DNA of 64,000 bases from Epithemia pelagica (lineage: Eukaryota; Bacillariophyta; Bacillariophyceae; Surirellales; Surirellaceae). Of this stretch, positions 40,598 to 51,770 are shown piece after piece. Below the pieces are notes generated by a model, which did no database searches, was not told the DNA's origin, and saw only the letters and a program-made list of their open reading frames with translations. Numbering within the stretch: the first letter of the stretch is position 1; each line of letters begins with the position of its first letter. The stretch is taken from positions 992,001 through 1,056,000 of the forward strand of contig OX337230.1 in the NCBI GenBank assembly GCA_946965045.2. Direction: 5' to 3'. Position numbers and translations under genes: made by a program.

Positions 40598-43500
40598 ATG
40601 AGTCTATCGGAGAATGCAATAATGACACGAACCGAGGTTGCACTGGCCGCAATTCTTGCCGAAGACGATCCCAGTACATGCTCGTCAAGCATGGAAACCC
40701 CATTCGAAGTGAAAGCCGACGATGATTCGGACGACAAGGACCACAGCAAAGATGATGATGAAGATGACGAAAAGTACCCCAGTCTAGACGAAGTGGACGA
40801 GCGAGAACAACACCAAGGGAAGATCGAGAGTCTTCACAAACCATTCTCCCTGTCTGTTTCATCAGAGTTGAAGATACGAACACTAGACCACCACAGTAGC
40901 AGCCACGACGGTGCAGCAGCAGCAACAACAAACAGCTCAATCAGTAGCAACAACACTTCTACTATCGCGAACAAAATGCCGATTCGAACACCCTTGACAA
41001 CGACTGTCATGGAGCCTCTTTCTGTGGATGTAGCGACGACTGACTTGCCGTTGCAGCAGCAGCAGCAAATCATTTCCGATTCACTCATATTTTCCAGAGT
41101 GGTCAAGCCCAAGGACACTACGACTCGGCCGAAACCAACTTCTTCCAGAAAGTTGTTGTCCATCAAGACACAGTATTTGACCACGGCCGATGACGATATC
41201 AAGAATCGTCCCAAGAGTCTCGATCATTCGGCCTTTTCTTGGTCGTCCTCGTACTTGGCGGCATCCAAGAAAAACAAGAAGCATCCGGGCAACCTCACAC
41301 CCAACAAACCCAAGACTAAAACACCACGACGCCTCCTCGAACGCGGAGAACTCATGTCCATTGCACCCTTGCTTTCCGTGACGTCGTCCACATCTTCGTG
41401 CTCCAGTTTTTCCTTTTCACCACCACCCTTTTCCAAAAAGAATGCCGAAAAGAACAGATTCTTTCAAGACAAGAAGGAGCAAGAACAAACGAAAACCTCG
41501 GCAAAGTCGCAAAAAGAAGCACAACAGCAAGTTTCAACGGTACCGCACCCTATGTCCTTGAATTCGGAACCGTGGGCACAATCCAATAAATGTGTAGTCA
41601 CTGACAGGATTGAACGAGGCTCCGAAACAGCAGCAGATGAGAAACGGTTGACAAAGGAGGCGACAAATCCAAATGACAATGGGCCACTCGATCCAAAAGT
41701 CATGTCTGACGACACGAATCATCAAGAAGAATCCACGGCAGTGCCCGAGTTCTCCACCGAGGGAACCACAGAACAACAACAACAAGACGAGACCCGCAGC
41801 AATGACGAACCCAACAGTGTTCTGGGAGAAACGGTCGCATCAAGTCTAAATGAATTGTCACCACTGTTACAACCTGCTATCGACTGTGAGGACGACAAGG
41901 TGGAACCCTCCTCGTCCGAGGACACAACTGAAACAGAAAGTGACAGAGAAATCCCTAAAATCAATGACTCGCACAATAATGACCAGGAAGCTTCAATCAC
42001 CAGCTGTGAAAATCTCTCGTTCCCCCAAGACAGACATGTCGTCACAACTACTGTTACTACCAGCAAGGACGACGAGGACTTACCAATGACTGAATCTTTG
42101 ACCGAGAGCACCACTGAACAAGCAGAGGAAACCAAGACTGATTCAAGCTGCGACCAAGCGACGACATATACTAATGTCGAAACCGCTGTGCCGCCACAAG
42201 AAGAACATCTTGTCGACATTGCGGCGGAAGCTCCCAAATCATCAGAAACGGAACTGTCGGCTAAGTTCGAGACCGAACAAGCTGAGGAAACGATGGATGG
42301 TTCAAGCAGTGACCATACAACCGCAGCATCTTGTACCGAGACCATGCCACTGACACAAGATGAGCCACACATTGACGACAGCGAACATGAAACTTCAATC
42401 TCTTCAACTCCAGCACTTACGACGGATGGAAATATCGAGCAAGAAGAACTCGCAACAGCCGTTGATTCAAGCATTGACCAAGCAACAACAGAAACTTGTG
42501 TTGAAACCACTTTGCCACCACAAGATGAACATCTTGTCGACATTGCGGCGGAAGCTCCCAAATCATCAGAAACGGAACTGTCGGCTAAGTTCGAGACCGA
42601 ACAAGCTGAGGAAACGATGGATGGTTCAAGCAGTGACCATACAACCGCAACATCTTGTACCGAGACCATGCCACTGACACAAGATGAGCCACACATTGAC
42701 GACAGCGAACATGAAACTTCAATCTCTTCAACTCCGGTACTTACGACGGATGGAAATATCGAGCAAGAAGAACTCGCAACAGCCGTTGATTCAAGCATTG
42801 ACCAAGCAACAACAGAAACTTGTGTTGAAACCACTTTGCCACCACAAGATGAACATCTTGTCGACATTGCGGCGGAAGCTCCCAAATCATCAGAAACGGA
42901 ACTGTCGGCTAAGTTCGAGACCGAACAAGCTGAGGAAACGATAGATGGTTCAAGCAGTGACCATACAACCGCAGCATCTTGTACCGAGACCATGCCACTG
43001 ACACAAGATGAGCCACACATTGACGACAGCGAACATGAAACTTCAATCTCTTCAACTCCAGCACTTACGACGGATGGAAATATCGAGCAAGAAGAACTCG
43101 CAACAGCCGTTGATTCAAGCATTGACCAAGCAACAACAGAAACTTGTGTTGAAACCACTTTGCCACCACAAGATGAACATCTTGTCGACAACGAGGACGA
43201 AACTCCTAAATCATCAGAAACAGAACTGTCGGCTGAGTTAGAGACCGAACAACAAACAGAGGAAACGGTGGATGGTTCATCGAGCAATGACCAAACAACT
43301 TCAACAACTTGTGTTGAAACCACGTTACTGACACAAGATGAACCACATGTCGACGACAGCGAACATGAAACTCCAATCTCTTCAACTCCGGTACTTACGG
43401 CGGATGGAGATATCGAGCAAGAAGAACTCGCAACAGCCGTTGATTCAAGCATTTACCATGCAACAACAGAAACTTGTGTCGAAACCACTTTGCCCCCACA

Positions 43501-46500
43501 AGATGAACATCGTGTCGACATCGCGGAGGAAACTCCCAAATCATCAGAAACAGAACTGTCGGCTGAGTTAGAGACCGAACAACAAACAGAGGAAACGGTG
43601 GATGGTTCATCGAGCAATGACCAAACAACTTCAACAACTTGTGTTGAAACCTCGTTACTGACACAAGATGAACCACATGTCGACGACAGCGAACGTGAAA
43701 CTCCAATCTCTTCAACTCCGGTACTTACGGCGGATGGAGATATCGAGCAAGAAGCACTCGCAACAGCCGTTGATTCAAGCATTGACCAAGCAACAACAGA
43801 AACTTGTGTCGAAACCACTTTGCCCCCACAAGATGAACATCGTGTCGACATCGCGGAGGAAACTCCCAAATCATCAGAAACAGAACTGTCGGCTGAGTTA
43901 GAGACCGAACAACAAACAGAGGAAACGGTGGATGGTTCATCGAGCAATGACCAAACAACTTCAACAACTTGTGTTGAAACCACGTTACTGACACAAGATG
44001 AACCGCATGTCGACGACAGCGAACATGAAACTCCATTCTCTTCAACGACGGTACTTACGGCGGATGAAAATATCGAACAAGAAGAACTCGCAACAGGTGA
44101 TGATTCAAGCATTGACCAGGAAACAACAGAAACTTGTGTCGAAACCACTTTGCCTCCACAAGATGAACATCTTGTCGACAACGAGGACGAAACTCCCAAA
44201 TCGCCTGAAATTGTGCTGTCGGTTGAAGGGGAGAGTGACCAAATAGAGGGAACGATCATTGATTTATACAGTGATCAAGCATCTCCAATCTCTTGTGTCG
44301 AAACTACGTTACTGCCACAAGATGAAACGTCTGTCGACAACGAGGACGAAACTTTCAACTCAACGTCATCACCAACGGTAATATCAACTGAGAGAGAGAG
44401 TAAGCACGATACGGAAGCAGTCGATGATGCAAGAAGTCATGAGACAACCACAGCTGATTGTGCCCAAATCTCATCGTTGCCATCAAAGCATATTGATAGC
44501 CAGGACAACACCTCGGAGTCAACAATAGGACACTCGTCTGAAGTAAAGATCGAGCAAGAACTGAAAACAACCGTTGATTCAAGAAATGGGCCTGCAAATG
44601 AAGCCACGGAATCCGTGGTCCTAACAATGTCGACATCATATGATGCACCACCACTTGTCCCCGCAGAGGATAAAACTTCTGAGTCCACGATGGAACCCTT
44701 TGCCAACGAAAACATCGAGCAACAATCAGAAACAAGCTTTGATTCAATCGATGAGGAGAAGACTGGACCTACAGATTGTAGCCATACCACGTCAACATCA
44801 CAAGAAAAAGAGTTTTTCTCATGCGAGAACAATACCGATGAGTCACCAATGGAGTACTCAACCGACGAAAAGATCGAACAAGAGCAGGAAACTTGTGGTC
44901 ATTCATTATTTGGTCACGAAGCAAATGAAGCCACAGAATTCGTCGAAGCCATGTCATCGTCACAAGATAAAGTACTTGGCCCAGATGAGGACGAAAGTCT
45001 TGCGTTACCGAGGAAACCCTCATCCGACGAAAACATCGAGCAAGAGCTGGATACAAATTGCAATTCATGTCATGACCGAGTAAATGAAGCCAATGAAAGA
45101 GCCTCGCAGGATGAAGAGCTTGTCCCAGACGAGGACGATAGCGTTGCATCACTGATGGAACCCTCATTTGAAGAAAACATGGAGCAAGAGCGGGAAACAA
45201 ATTGCGATTCATTTAATGAACCAGCATCTGAAGCCACAGCAGCTTTCATTCAAGCCTCACAAGATGAGGAGCTTGTCTTGGATGGGGACAATACTTTTGA
45301 GTCACCAAATGAACCATCAACCGAGCAAGAACCAGTATCAATCATTGATTCGATCTATGACAAAGAGACTGGAGCTACAGCTGGTACACAAACCACGTCA
45401 ACGGCACACGGTGAGCGGCTCATTGATCTTGGCGATGGGCAAGAGATGGAAACAACCGATGATTCACGCTGCGACCAAGTAAAAGGAACGTGTGCCCTAA
45501 CCTCTTCACCGCCACAAAATGAACAAGATTATGATTACGCAAACGGAGTAACTTCGCAAACGTCGTCATCACAAGATAATCGACCACTTGTCGACAACGA
45601 GGACATTACTCCCGAATCACCGAGAACCAAACTGTCGGCCGAGGCATCGATTGACGATGACGATAAGTTTATCGAAGTCTCAGATGCCTGTTACAGTATA
45701 GACGCTTCAACTTCAGTGAATGATCTTTCGATCGGCGACGAGAGCAATACCTCTGAGTCGTCTTTGAAGGTCCCCTCGACTGAGGACATTGAGCTTGAAT
45801 CGGAACAAATTCATGAAGAGCATACTGACCAGATAAATACATTAAGATTATATGAAGACATCTCGACGAAGCAGTATGATCAGGAACGGCAAAAAGAGGA
45901 CGAGACTGAGGAAAATCTCATAGCTGAACCAGAAACATCCAATGATCCATGCAACGGGCAACCCAATGAGGTGTCAAATGGAACGATTTCTGCGCAAATA
46001 TCATCGCCCGAATACGATCATCCCCCCAGGGACAAGGATATCACTACTGAGCTAGTTGTTGTGGCACCGATGGCGGAGGGAGCAGCCAACGAACAAGAAG
46101 CGGAGAATGTGAAGCTCACTGGTTGCACCTCCTCATTATCACTCACCAACAGTCCAGAGCAGGTAGCGAATCATGTAGACAACTTGCCGGCACCACCAGC
46201 AGAGAAACCGTCAACCAACTTGACGGCGGAGCCAACCAAAAGCGAACAGGGCTCTGAACCAGAGCCTACGTGTGAGCTCGAACCCATGACTCACGAGATC
46301 AAAAGTGAAAGCCCTCCCCCCATATATCCTACGGCTGACAAAATTATCGACAGTGAAGCGATCAAACCTTCGTCAATTATAACTATCATGAGAAAACGCA
46401 AAATCGCAATGCAACAACGAAAACTTGCTGCTCAAGGAACGGACTCCAACCTTCGCCAAGCTTCTTCCTTGCCACCACTACCCACATCGTCATTTAAGCA

Positions 46501-48412
46501 AGAATGCACTGCTTCTCCAGCTGCGTCTCCTCCTGCGACACCGCGAAAAGACATTGGCAATCTGCGAAGTCCTCCCAGTCCCCGACCCAATGGATCAATG
46601 CTTCAATCAAGGTCATCCATGAGATCCCTGCTATCCTTGTCTTCGTCTTCGGAAAGTTCATCCACTTCGTCAAGTTCAACAACGTCAGAAATTGGAGATG
46701 AACAGGAAGGTGAAGAAGTGATTTATTCGCATTCATCCTCAACTGACGACAGTGAGTCATCATCAGTGTCCTCGTCATCGTTGACAACGGCCATCCGTCA
46801 CAAGGAAGAAGCCGCATCGTCTTCAGAGGAAATGGCTGTTCGACCTTTTCATTCGTCGTCCACGACTTCGACCAATGGAGATGTCTCTTCAAGATCTTCG
46901 TATTCCATGGCGTCTTCGTCCTCGGCTTGTTCGTTTTCTTCTTCCTTCGAGGAGTCTGCAGGCGTTGCCACAACGTCCGCTGTTATTGCGGGTGGAGGGA
47001 ACAACTCGGAAGCCAAAGGTGCCAATTCTTCCTTAATGGGTACCAATGCCGTCGAAGTCGTTATGGAACTCATATCTGGTGGACCATCCACAAGTCACAG
47101 TGGCAGTGGCAATAGTCACAGCTGTAGCTTCAACAGCAGCCATGATGCGGACGACGACCATGACGACGATGGAGAAATGGAAGACGATGAGAGTGTCACC
47201 GTTGTGATGGAAACGGAACACTCCCAACAACAAGCATCTCATAAAACGAAAACTACTGTTGCAATCGAACACATCCAGAGGGGAAACATAGACACAGATT
47301 CTGTGGACCATCACGCCTTAATTGCGGCCATGGTGACGACGGCTCGAGCTCATACAGGGAGTTTAGATCAATTTGATGACATGGCGGGAAATGGCAAGGA
47401 CAAGAATATTGATCACAACATGGATGGGGAGAACACGGGCCACAACACGGAGGAAAACAGAGAAGACGCCACGGGTGGTGACAGCTCAATAACAACCTCC
47501 ACTTTGGTTCCACCAGTTACTATGCTGGTCAACGCTGTGTCATTGCCCCACAATGGTCCTGACGAGACATCTACTGAGGGTTACGAGGCCGAAGACGACG
47601 AAGAGCTCGATTCCCTCATGTCTTCTCTTAATAATCCAGGATCATTTACCTACAATCATCAAGGAGAGGAATTGGACGATGATGAGGATGACGACTCGTC
47701 GGCCTTTGTCTCCAACGACGAAGATCTTCAGCAGCAACATGTTGTGGTCTCGTCCGCAGCATTAACTAGCTCTCATGGATGTTTCCCATCGGCACCGCCA
47801 CCTATCGATGTGGAACTTCCAGCCAACATGACGGGAGACTTGGTTCTTCATACCACCTCGACTCCCACTACCAACAACCGAAAAAAGAACCAAGCCGACG
47901 AAGACCAGCATGTCCACGAAAACGAAACGGTGCCAGATGCCGCCGCCATTACCACCATGGTAAGATATCGTGGTGGTGTTGGCAGTGGGAACCACAGCAG
48001 TACCAGTAGTACCAGTACGAGTGGCAGTCACAGTCGCAGCAGCAGTTATGGTGGAAGCAGTGGTGCCGTTACGACCAACACTTCCTTTACAACCACCACG
48101 TTGGGCTATGAGCATGACGACGACGTGGAGGACGATGCCTTGGATATCTTTTGGGAATTTACGGGATGTTTGCTGGACGACGATGACGATTTGGCAGCGG
48201 CACAACGAAAATTGTATCACAAAATGCCCACATCAAAAAAGAAGACAAAACGACAATTGCTCAAGCAACATGCGCGAGCACAAGCACGAGCACATGCAGC
48301 AGCAGGAACCATGCAAGACCAGACAAAAGGAGGAGGACGACCACAACAACAAGCATCCTCGTCACCAACAGTGGCTGACAGCAACCACAACACCACCGGC
48401 GGTTTGTCCTAA
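40598..48412 (+). CDS. Giant acidic Ser/Thr/Glu-rich repeat protein
   Basis: 2604 residues, single open frame from the ATG at 40598. Almost entirely disordered and strongly acidic. About residues 530-1200 are six full tandem units of 108 or 110 residues (key text QDEHLVD, SSETELSA, DGSSS, LTQDEPH.DDSEHET, ATAVDSSIDQATTETC), followed by degenerate units of the same style (IEQE..., DNED.TPESP). Downstream are Ser runs, His/Asp clusters and a short ordered segment near the C-terminus (DALDIFWEFTGCLLDDDDD, then KKKTKRQLLKQHARAQARAH). No catalytic domain or membrane segment is seen. A scaffold, matrix or stress-buffering role is conceivable, but nothing in the sequence selects one. Long antisense frames under the repeats are by-products. 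A convergent acidic gene follows 322 bp downstream. Confidence 0.8.
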   Translation: MSLSENAIMTRTEVALAAILAEDDPSTCSSSMETPFEVKADDDSDDKDHSKDDDEDDEKYPSLDEVDEREQHQGKIESLHKPFSLSVSSELKIRTLDHHSSSHDGAAAATTNSSISSNNTSTIANKMPIRTPLTTTVMEPLSVDVATTDLPLQQQQQIISDSLIFSRVVKPKDTTTRPKPTSSRKLLSIKTQYLTTADDDIKNRPKSLDHSAFSWSSSYLAASKKNKKHPGNLTPNKPKTKTPRRLLERGELMSIAPLLSVTSSTSSCSSFSFSPPPFSKKNAEKNRFFQDKKEQEQTKTSAKSQKEAQQQVSTVPHPMSLNSEPWAQSNKCVVTDRIERGSETAADEKRLTKEATNPNDNGPLDPKVMSDDTNHQEESTAVPEFSTEGTTEQQQQDETRSNDEPNSVLGETVASSLNELSPLLQPAIDCEDDKVEPSSSEDTTETESDREIPKINDSHNNDQEASITSCENLSFPQDRHVVTTTVTTSKDDEDLPMTESLTESTTEQAEETKTDSSCDQATTYTNVETAVPPQEEHLVDIAAEAPKSSETELSAKFETEQAEETMDGSSSDHTTAASCTETMPLTQDEPHIDDSEHETSISSTPALTTDGNIEQEELATAVDSSIDQATTETCVETTLPPQDEHLVDIAAEAPKSSETELSAKFETEQAEETMDGSSSDHTTATSCTETMPLTQDEPHIDDSEHETSISSTPVLTTDGNIEQEELATAVDSSIDQATTETCVETTLPPQDEHLVDIAAEAPKSSETELSAKFETEQAEETIDGSSSDHTTAASCTETMPLTQDEPHIDDSEHETSISSTPALTTDGNIEQEELATAVDSSIDQATTETCVETTLPPQDEHLVDNEDETPKSSETELSAELETEQQTEETVDGSSSNDQTTSTTCVETTLLTQDEPHVDDSEHETPISSTPVLTADGDIEQEELATAVDSSIYHATTETCVETTLPPQDEHRVDIAEETPKSSETELSAELETEQQTEETVDGSSSNDQTTSTTCVETSLLTQDEPHVDDSERETPISSTPVLTADGDIEQEALATAVDSSIDQATTETCVETTLPPQDEHRVDIAEETPKSSETELSAELETEQQTEETVDGSSSNDQTTSTTCVETTLLTQDEPHVDDSEHETPFSSTTVLTADENIEQEELATGDDSSIDQETTETCVETTLPPQDEHLVDNEDETPKSPEIVLSVEGESDQIEGTIIDLYSDQASPISCVETTLLPQDETSVDNEDETFNSTSSPTVISTERESKHDTEAVDDARSHETTTADCAQISSLPSKHIDSQDNTSESTIGHSSEVKIEQELKTTVDSRNGPANEATESVVLTMSTSYDAPPLVPAEDKTSESTMEPFANENIEQQSETSFDSIDEEKTGPTDCSHTTSTSQEKEFFSCENNTDESPMEYSTDEKIEQEQETCGHSLFGHEANEATEFVEAMSSSQDKVLGPDEDESLALPRKPSSDENIEQELDTNCNSCHDRVNEANERASQDEELVPDEDDSVASLMEPSFEENMEQERETNCDSFNEPASEATAAFIQASQDEELVLDGDNTFESPNEPSTEQEPVSIIDSIYDKETGATAGTQTTSTAHGERLIDLGDGQEMETTDDSRCDQVKGTCALTSSPPQNEQDYDYANGVTSQTSSSQDNRPLVDNEDITPESPRTKLSAEASIDDDDKFIEVSDACYSIDASTSVNDLSIGDESNTSESSLKVPSTEDIELESEQIHEEHTDQINTLRLYEDISTKQYDQERQKEDETEENLIAEPETSNDPCNGQPNEVSNGTISAQISSPEYDHPPRDKDITTELVVVAPMAEGAANEQEAENVKLTGCTSSLSLTNSPEQVANHVDNLPAPPAEKPSTNLTAEPTKSEQGSEPEPTCELEPMTHEIKSESPPPIYPTADKIIDSEAIKPSSIITIMRKRKIAMQQRKLAAQGTDSNLRQASSLPPLPTSSFKQECTASPAASPPATPRKDIGNLRSPPSPRPNGSMLQSRSSMRSLLSLSSSSESSSTSSSSTTSEIGDEQEGEEVIYSHSSSTDDSESSSVSSSSLTTAIRHKEEAASSSEEMAVRPFHSSSTTSTNGDVSSRSSYSMASSSSACSFSSSFEESAGVATTSAVIAGGGNNSEAKGANSSLMGTNAVEVVMELISGGPSTSHSGSGNSHSCSFNSSHDADDDHDDDGEMEDDESVTVVMETEHSQQQASHKTKTTVAIEHIQRGNIDTDSVDHHALIAAMVTTARAHTGSLDQFDDMAGNGKDKNIDHNMDGENTGHNTEENREDATGGDSSITTSTLVPPVTMLVNAVSLPHNGPDETSTEGYEAEDDEELDSLMSSLNNPGSFTYNHQGEELDDDEDDDSSAFVSNDEDLQQQHVVVSSAALTSSHGCFPSAPPPIDVELPANMTGDLVLHTTSTPTTNNRKKNQADEDQHVHENETVPDAAAITTMVRYRGGVGSGNHSSTSSTSTSGSHSRSSSYGGSSGAVTTNTSFTTTTLGYEHDDDVEDDALDIFWEFTGCLLDDDDDLAAAQRKLYHKMPTSKKKTKRQLLKQHARAQARAHAAAGTMQDQTKGGGRPQQQASSSPTVADSNHNTTGGLS
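42194..44230 (+). repeat. 324/330 bp coding tandem repeats, six full units plus a partial
   Basis: Three units of 324 bp (spacing 42360, 42684, 43008) then three of 330 bp (43338, 43668, 43998 by the same landmark). The first three share a DIAAEAPKSSETELSAKF variant and the later ones carry SAELETEQQTEETVDG. Near-identity within each group points to two separate recent amplifications that kept the frame. Confidence 0.9.
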
Positions 48413-48734
48413 AATATGAGGATCTCGGTCTCGGGCCTTCCAAGAATATAGAAGACGAATACTTTTGATACGATTTCTAGACACCCAAAATGGAAGGAAC
48501 AGTTATTATTTATTAGGTTTGACCATTTTCAAATCACATTTTCTTTAGGTCATGTGTGTGGGAAGAAGGGCAACCCAACCCTCTGATCTTCTTTTCAATG
48601 TTTTGTGTAACAATGGCTTTCCATAGCCGAGACAGTTCGATTTATTCATTCATCTACAAGGTAGCCCAATCACAAGTACAGTTTGTTTGTGTAATTAAAA
48701 AAATGTTTTTGCCACTTAACAGCAATGTGGCCGT
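48413..48734. other. intergenic between convergent stop codons
   Basis: Short 3' region shared by two acidic-protein genes. AT-rich segments (ATTATTTATTAGG, AATTAAAAAAATG) could carry polyadenylation signals for either strand. No gene. Confidence 0.5.
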
Positions 48735-50888
48735 TTATTGAATCACGCAACACGAGGCAACATCTTGAATGCGCTTCTCTTCTTCGGGTGTCAAGGTTCC
48801 ACCGTCTACTCCTGGAGTCACATCGACGGTTTCAAACTTTTGTGCGTTCATGTTTACGGCCTCTGCAGTCTCTTTCTCTACTGCTGTTTCCTCTACATCA
48901 TTGGCCGAGGGCTTGTGTTCTTCTTCCTCTGTTCGTACAGGTGTGGAGTCGTCCGCCGTTGTGGCATGAACTTCTTTCGTGGTGCTGTCTGCTGCTGCTT
49001 CCTCCTCTTGCTCTGGCACGATTGCTTGGTCGATTTTCGGGGGTTCCTCTTCTTCCACCGGCACAGCCGGTTCGGGTGTGCTTTCCGTTTCTTCTTGGAC
49101 AACTGCGACTGTCGGTTCCGCATTGTTGGACACTGCCATTTCTTCCGTCGTCTGGGGTGGATCTTCGGGGGTCTCGACAGTCGCAGAAGCGGCGGGCTCG
49201 GAGCTGTCAGCCACTAGCGGCTCCTCCTCCTTGGTTTCGGCTTGTGAAGCTGGCTCTTCCACGACGACTTGTGAGGAGGGGCTCTCTACAACTGCCAACG
49301 CTTCATCCTTAGTTTCTTCCTCGACAGCAGGTGCAGTTGGCTCCTCGTTCACTGCCTCTTGTGTTGGAGCCACTGGATCGTTTTCTTGGTCGTCCTCTGC
49401 TGGTACCACAGCTGTCGTTTCCTTTTCTTCTACAGCTGGAGTCTCATCTACTCCTTCCGACGTTTCTGCGACAGTTTCTTCCTCGACCGCAGGTGTAGTT
49501 GGCTCCTCATTCACAGCCTCTCGTGTTGGACCCGCTGGATCATTTTCTTTGTCGTCCTCGGCTGGAGCAACAGCGGCCGTTTCCTTCTCTGGCGCTGCGT
49601 CAACACCTGCTTCGTCATTGTCGACTTGAGGTGGTTCCTTGTCATGATTCGTGGTGTCAACGGTTTCCTCGTTGGGCAACGTTGGTGCAGAAGCTGTGTC
49701 ATCCTTGGATACTGCAACAGGCACAGCTGTACTATCTTCTTCTTCATTTTCTGTGGGATCGACCACTTTTGGCGCAGCAGCAGTGGTGGTGTCGTCCGTC
49801 ACCGGTGATGGGGTGTCCAACGCCGCTTCGGCGGTTGTTTCGTTGGCAGCCGAAACGGCTGCTGTTTCCTCCCCCTTGTCATCATCCACGTCTTGTTCGA
49901 TATCCAATGCTTCAGAAGTCTGAACCGTGCTGTGAAAGACATCCTCGGGCTCTTCTTTCACCACCGTGACCGGTTCTTGTTGCTTCTGCTTTTCATCTGC
50001 TTCGGAAACCAGTCCAATGTTCTCCTCACTCGTAGGTTGCTGAACAGCACTGTGAAACACATCATCCGTATCCGCCTTGTTGTTGTCGACCATCTCGTCA
50101 AACGTTTCGGAATAGAGTTGTTCTTCCCCCTTGTCCGTGATCTCATCCGATGGTGCCACAGTGGTGGAGAGTTGTTGGTCTCTTTGTTCCTCCTCCGTTG
50201 GTTTATCCTCAATATCATCGTTACCGTCAATGCCTCCATCATTCGTTTCCTCCACCACCATTGGGGTTTCTTCCTCCTCGGTGTCAGCAGCTGCTGCAAC
50301 AGGTGTGGACGATTCTTCCTCCTCCAAGCCACTTTGGTGATTAACAGTCTGTTCTTCCTTGTCGGTTGTTGCTCCAGCAGTAGCAGCATTGGGAGGTTCG
50401 TTGCTGAGGGAATCCTCCTTGGGCACCTCTTCTTCTACGGTGGGAGCTTCTCCGGCATCATCCTCTTCTTCTTCTTCGGTTGTGGGGGCCTGTTCTGCTG
50501 CATCTTCTTCCACCTCTCCATTCTCCTCGTGCGAAGCGCTCGTGGTGGTGGACAGTGTGCCAGGTGCTAGAGGAGGTTCTTCGCCGTCGGGCGAGACGGC
50601 GGCTTTTTCTTCGTCGTCTTGGACAGCGGCAGTGTTTGTGGTGTTCATGGTCGGTTTCTCGGGTGCTACCAAACTGTCTTTGCCGCCTTCCGCGGCTAGT
50701 GCCTCTGTGGCGTTGCCGGCGTCGGCACTGTCAATGTCAAGTTGTGGTTGTTCACGGTTCTCCTCGGCTTTCATTTCGTCTGTGGGAGCCGTGTTGACTT
50801 GTACCAAATCCAACTCGTCTTTTTGGAGTGTTGTAATGGGGGTTGTTGTTGGTTCTTGTGCAGCGGCAATCACAACTTCTTCCGTCAT
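48735..50888 (-). CDS. Acidic disordered protein with C-terminal CaaX prenylation motif
   Basis: 717 residues from the ATG at 50888 (MTEEVVIAAAQEPTT). The open frame upstream has no better start. The body is Glu/Ala/Thr/Val/Pro-rich with many short repeats (PAVEEET, PAEDD.END, EPPPQ, VNEEPTAPAVEEET) and no ordered domain. The C-terminus reads TPEEEKRIQDVASCCVIQ. CVIQ fits a CaaX box; a final Gln favours farnesylation in known systems, and the adjacent Cys could be palmitoylated. The protein would then be a long acidic tether on a membrane. Diverges from the next gene (51771), with ~880 bp between their ATGs, and converges with the giant acidic gene. Prenylation is inference from the motif. 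Confidence 0.75.
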   Translation of the reverse strand: MTEEVVIAAAQEPTTTPITTLQKDELDLVQVNTAPTDEMKAEENREQPQLDIDSADAGNATEALAAEGGKDSLVAPEKPTMNTTNTAAVQDDEEKAAVSPDGEEPPLAPGTLSTTTSASHEENGEVEEDAAEQAPTTEEEEEDDAGEAPTVEEEVPKEDSLSNEPPNAATAGATTDKEEQTVNHQSGLEEEESSTPVAAAADTEEEETPMVVEETNDGGIDGNDDIEDKPTEEEQRDQQLSTTVAPSDEITDKGEEQLYSETFDEMVDNNKADTDDVFHSAVQQPTSEENIGLVSEADEKQKQQEPVTVVKEEPEDVFHSTVQTSEALDIEQDVDDDKGEETAAVSAANETTAEAALDTPSPVTDDTTTAAAPKVVDPTENEEEDSTAVPVAVSKDDTASAPTLPNEETVDTTNHDKEPPQVDNDEAGVDAAPEKETAAVAPAEDDKENDPAGPTREAVNEEPTTPAVEEETVAETSEGVDETPAVEEKETTAVVPAEDDQENDPVAPTQEAVNEEPTAPAVEEETKDEALAVVESPSSQVVVEEPASQAETKEEEPLVADSSEPAASATVETPEDPPQTTEEMAVSNNAEPTVAVVQEETESTPEPAVPVEEEEPPKIDQAIVPEQEEEAAADSTTKEVHATTADDSTPVRTEEEEHKPSANDVEETAVEKETAEAVNMNAQKFETVDVTPGVDGGTLTPEEEKRIQDVASCCVIQ

Positions 50889-51770
50889 GACAATAGTACA
50901 GAATCTAGAGCCGAGACGATGGCGTACAGAAGATGAAGTTGGGACAATTCTTGGAAGGCAAGACGAAGACGATCCACAATCCACAATGACAATGATCTCA
51001 ATGATCAATGATGGCTTTGATTTTCCAATTTTAACAGAAGAAAAGGTAAAAAAGTCACGTTGTTTCGCGCTTCTCACGTCGGACCGACGTTTGACTGTAG
51101 CGTCAAAAGTAGCGACACTGAACCAGAGAGTGTCGAAGCGGCACCCTGATTCAAACCATCGGTCGCAGCATCAATTTGCGGTTAGAAAGCCGTTTATTCA
51201 TTCACGGGGCTCGCCGAGTTCTGTGTTTCTGCGAGCGTGCGAGAAACTGGACCTGCCTATAGCTAGGAGTAGTTGAGAGGGTAGCTACCTAATAAGGCTC
51301 GCGCTCTCTCTTGTTGGGCGACTGCGAACTCTTCGGGTCGTTTCTTCGAACTGAATCGTTTGAACGGAGAATTCAAACGCTCCCAACGACCGTCCTGTTC
51401 TTCCATGATATTATTAGGTCCATAACGCCCGTCTGCCATGGCCGTTCGCGCCGGGTGCCGTTCTGTACAAGTAAAGGATCGCGAAGCCCACAACGGACAA
51501 CCATCTGTGACCTAAAAGAAAGAAAAAGACCTCTCCATCTTGGCCTTGGCCGTTGATTACTGATTACGCAAAACCACGCAAAGATCTCTACAAAACGAGC
51601 CCTGGACTTTTGTAAGGAACAAGCCGGATGCAAGAGAGGCAAGAGAGTCACAACCATTCCTTGAGACGACAGACCGGTTCATCCAGAATCGCAAGCGTTG
51701 ATCCAACCAATCTCCAGCAATTCACAAACTCCCAGGGGCACATTTCTGGAACCAGTTCTCCTGTTCCTTC
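50889..51770. other. intergenic, shared divergent promoter region
   Basis: About 880 bp between divergent genes. Several open frames are continuations or shadows of the flanking genes. No defined regulatory element could be assigned. Confidence 0.45.

Noticed and set aside
41722-44259. Two long antisense open frames (576 and 268 codons) under the giant acidic repeat protein
   Set aside because: They mirror the repeat units, have Ser/Val/Cys runs that follow from the complementary composition, and show no independent start context or domain.
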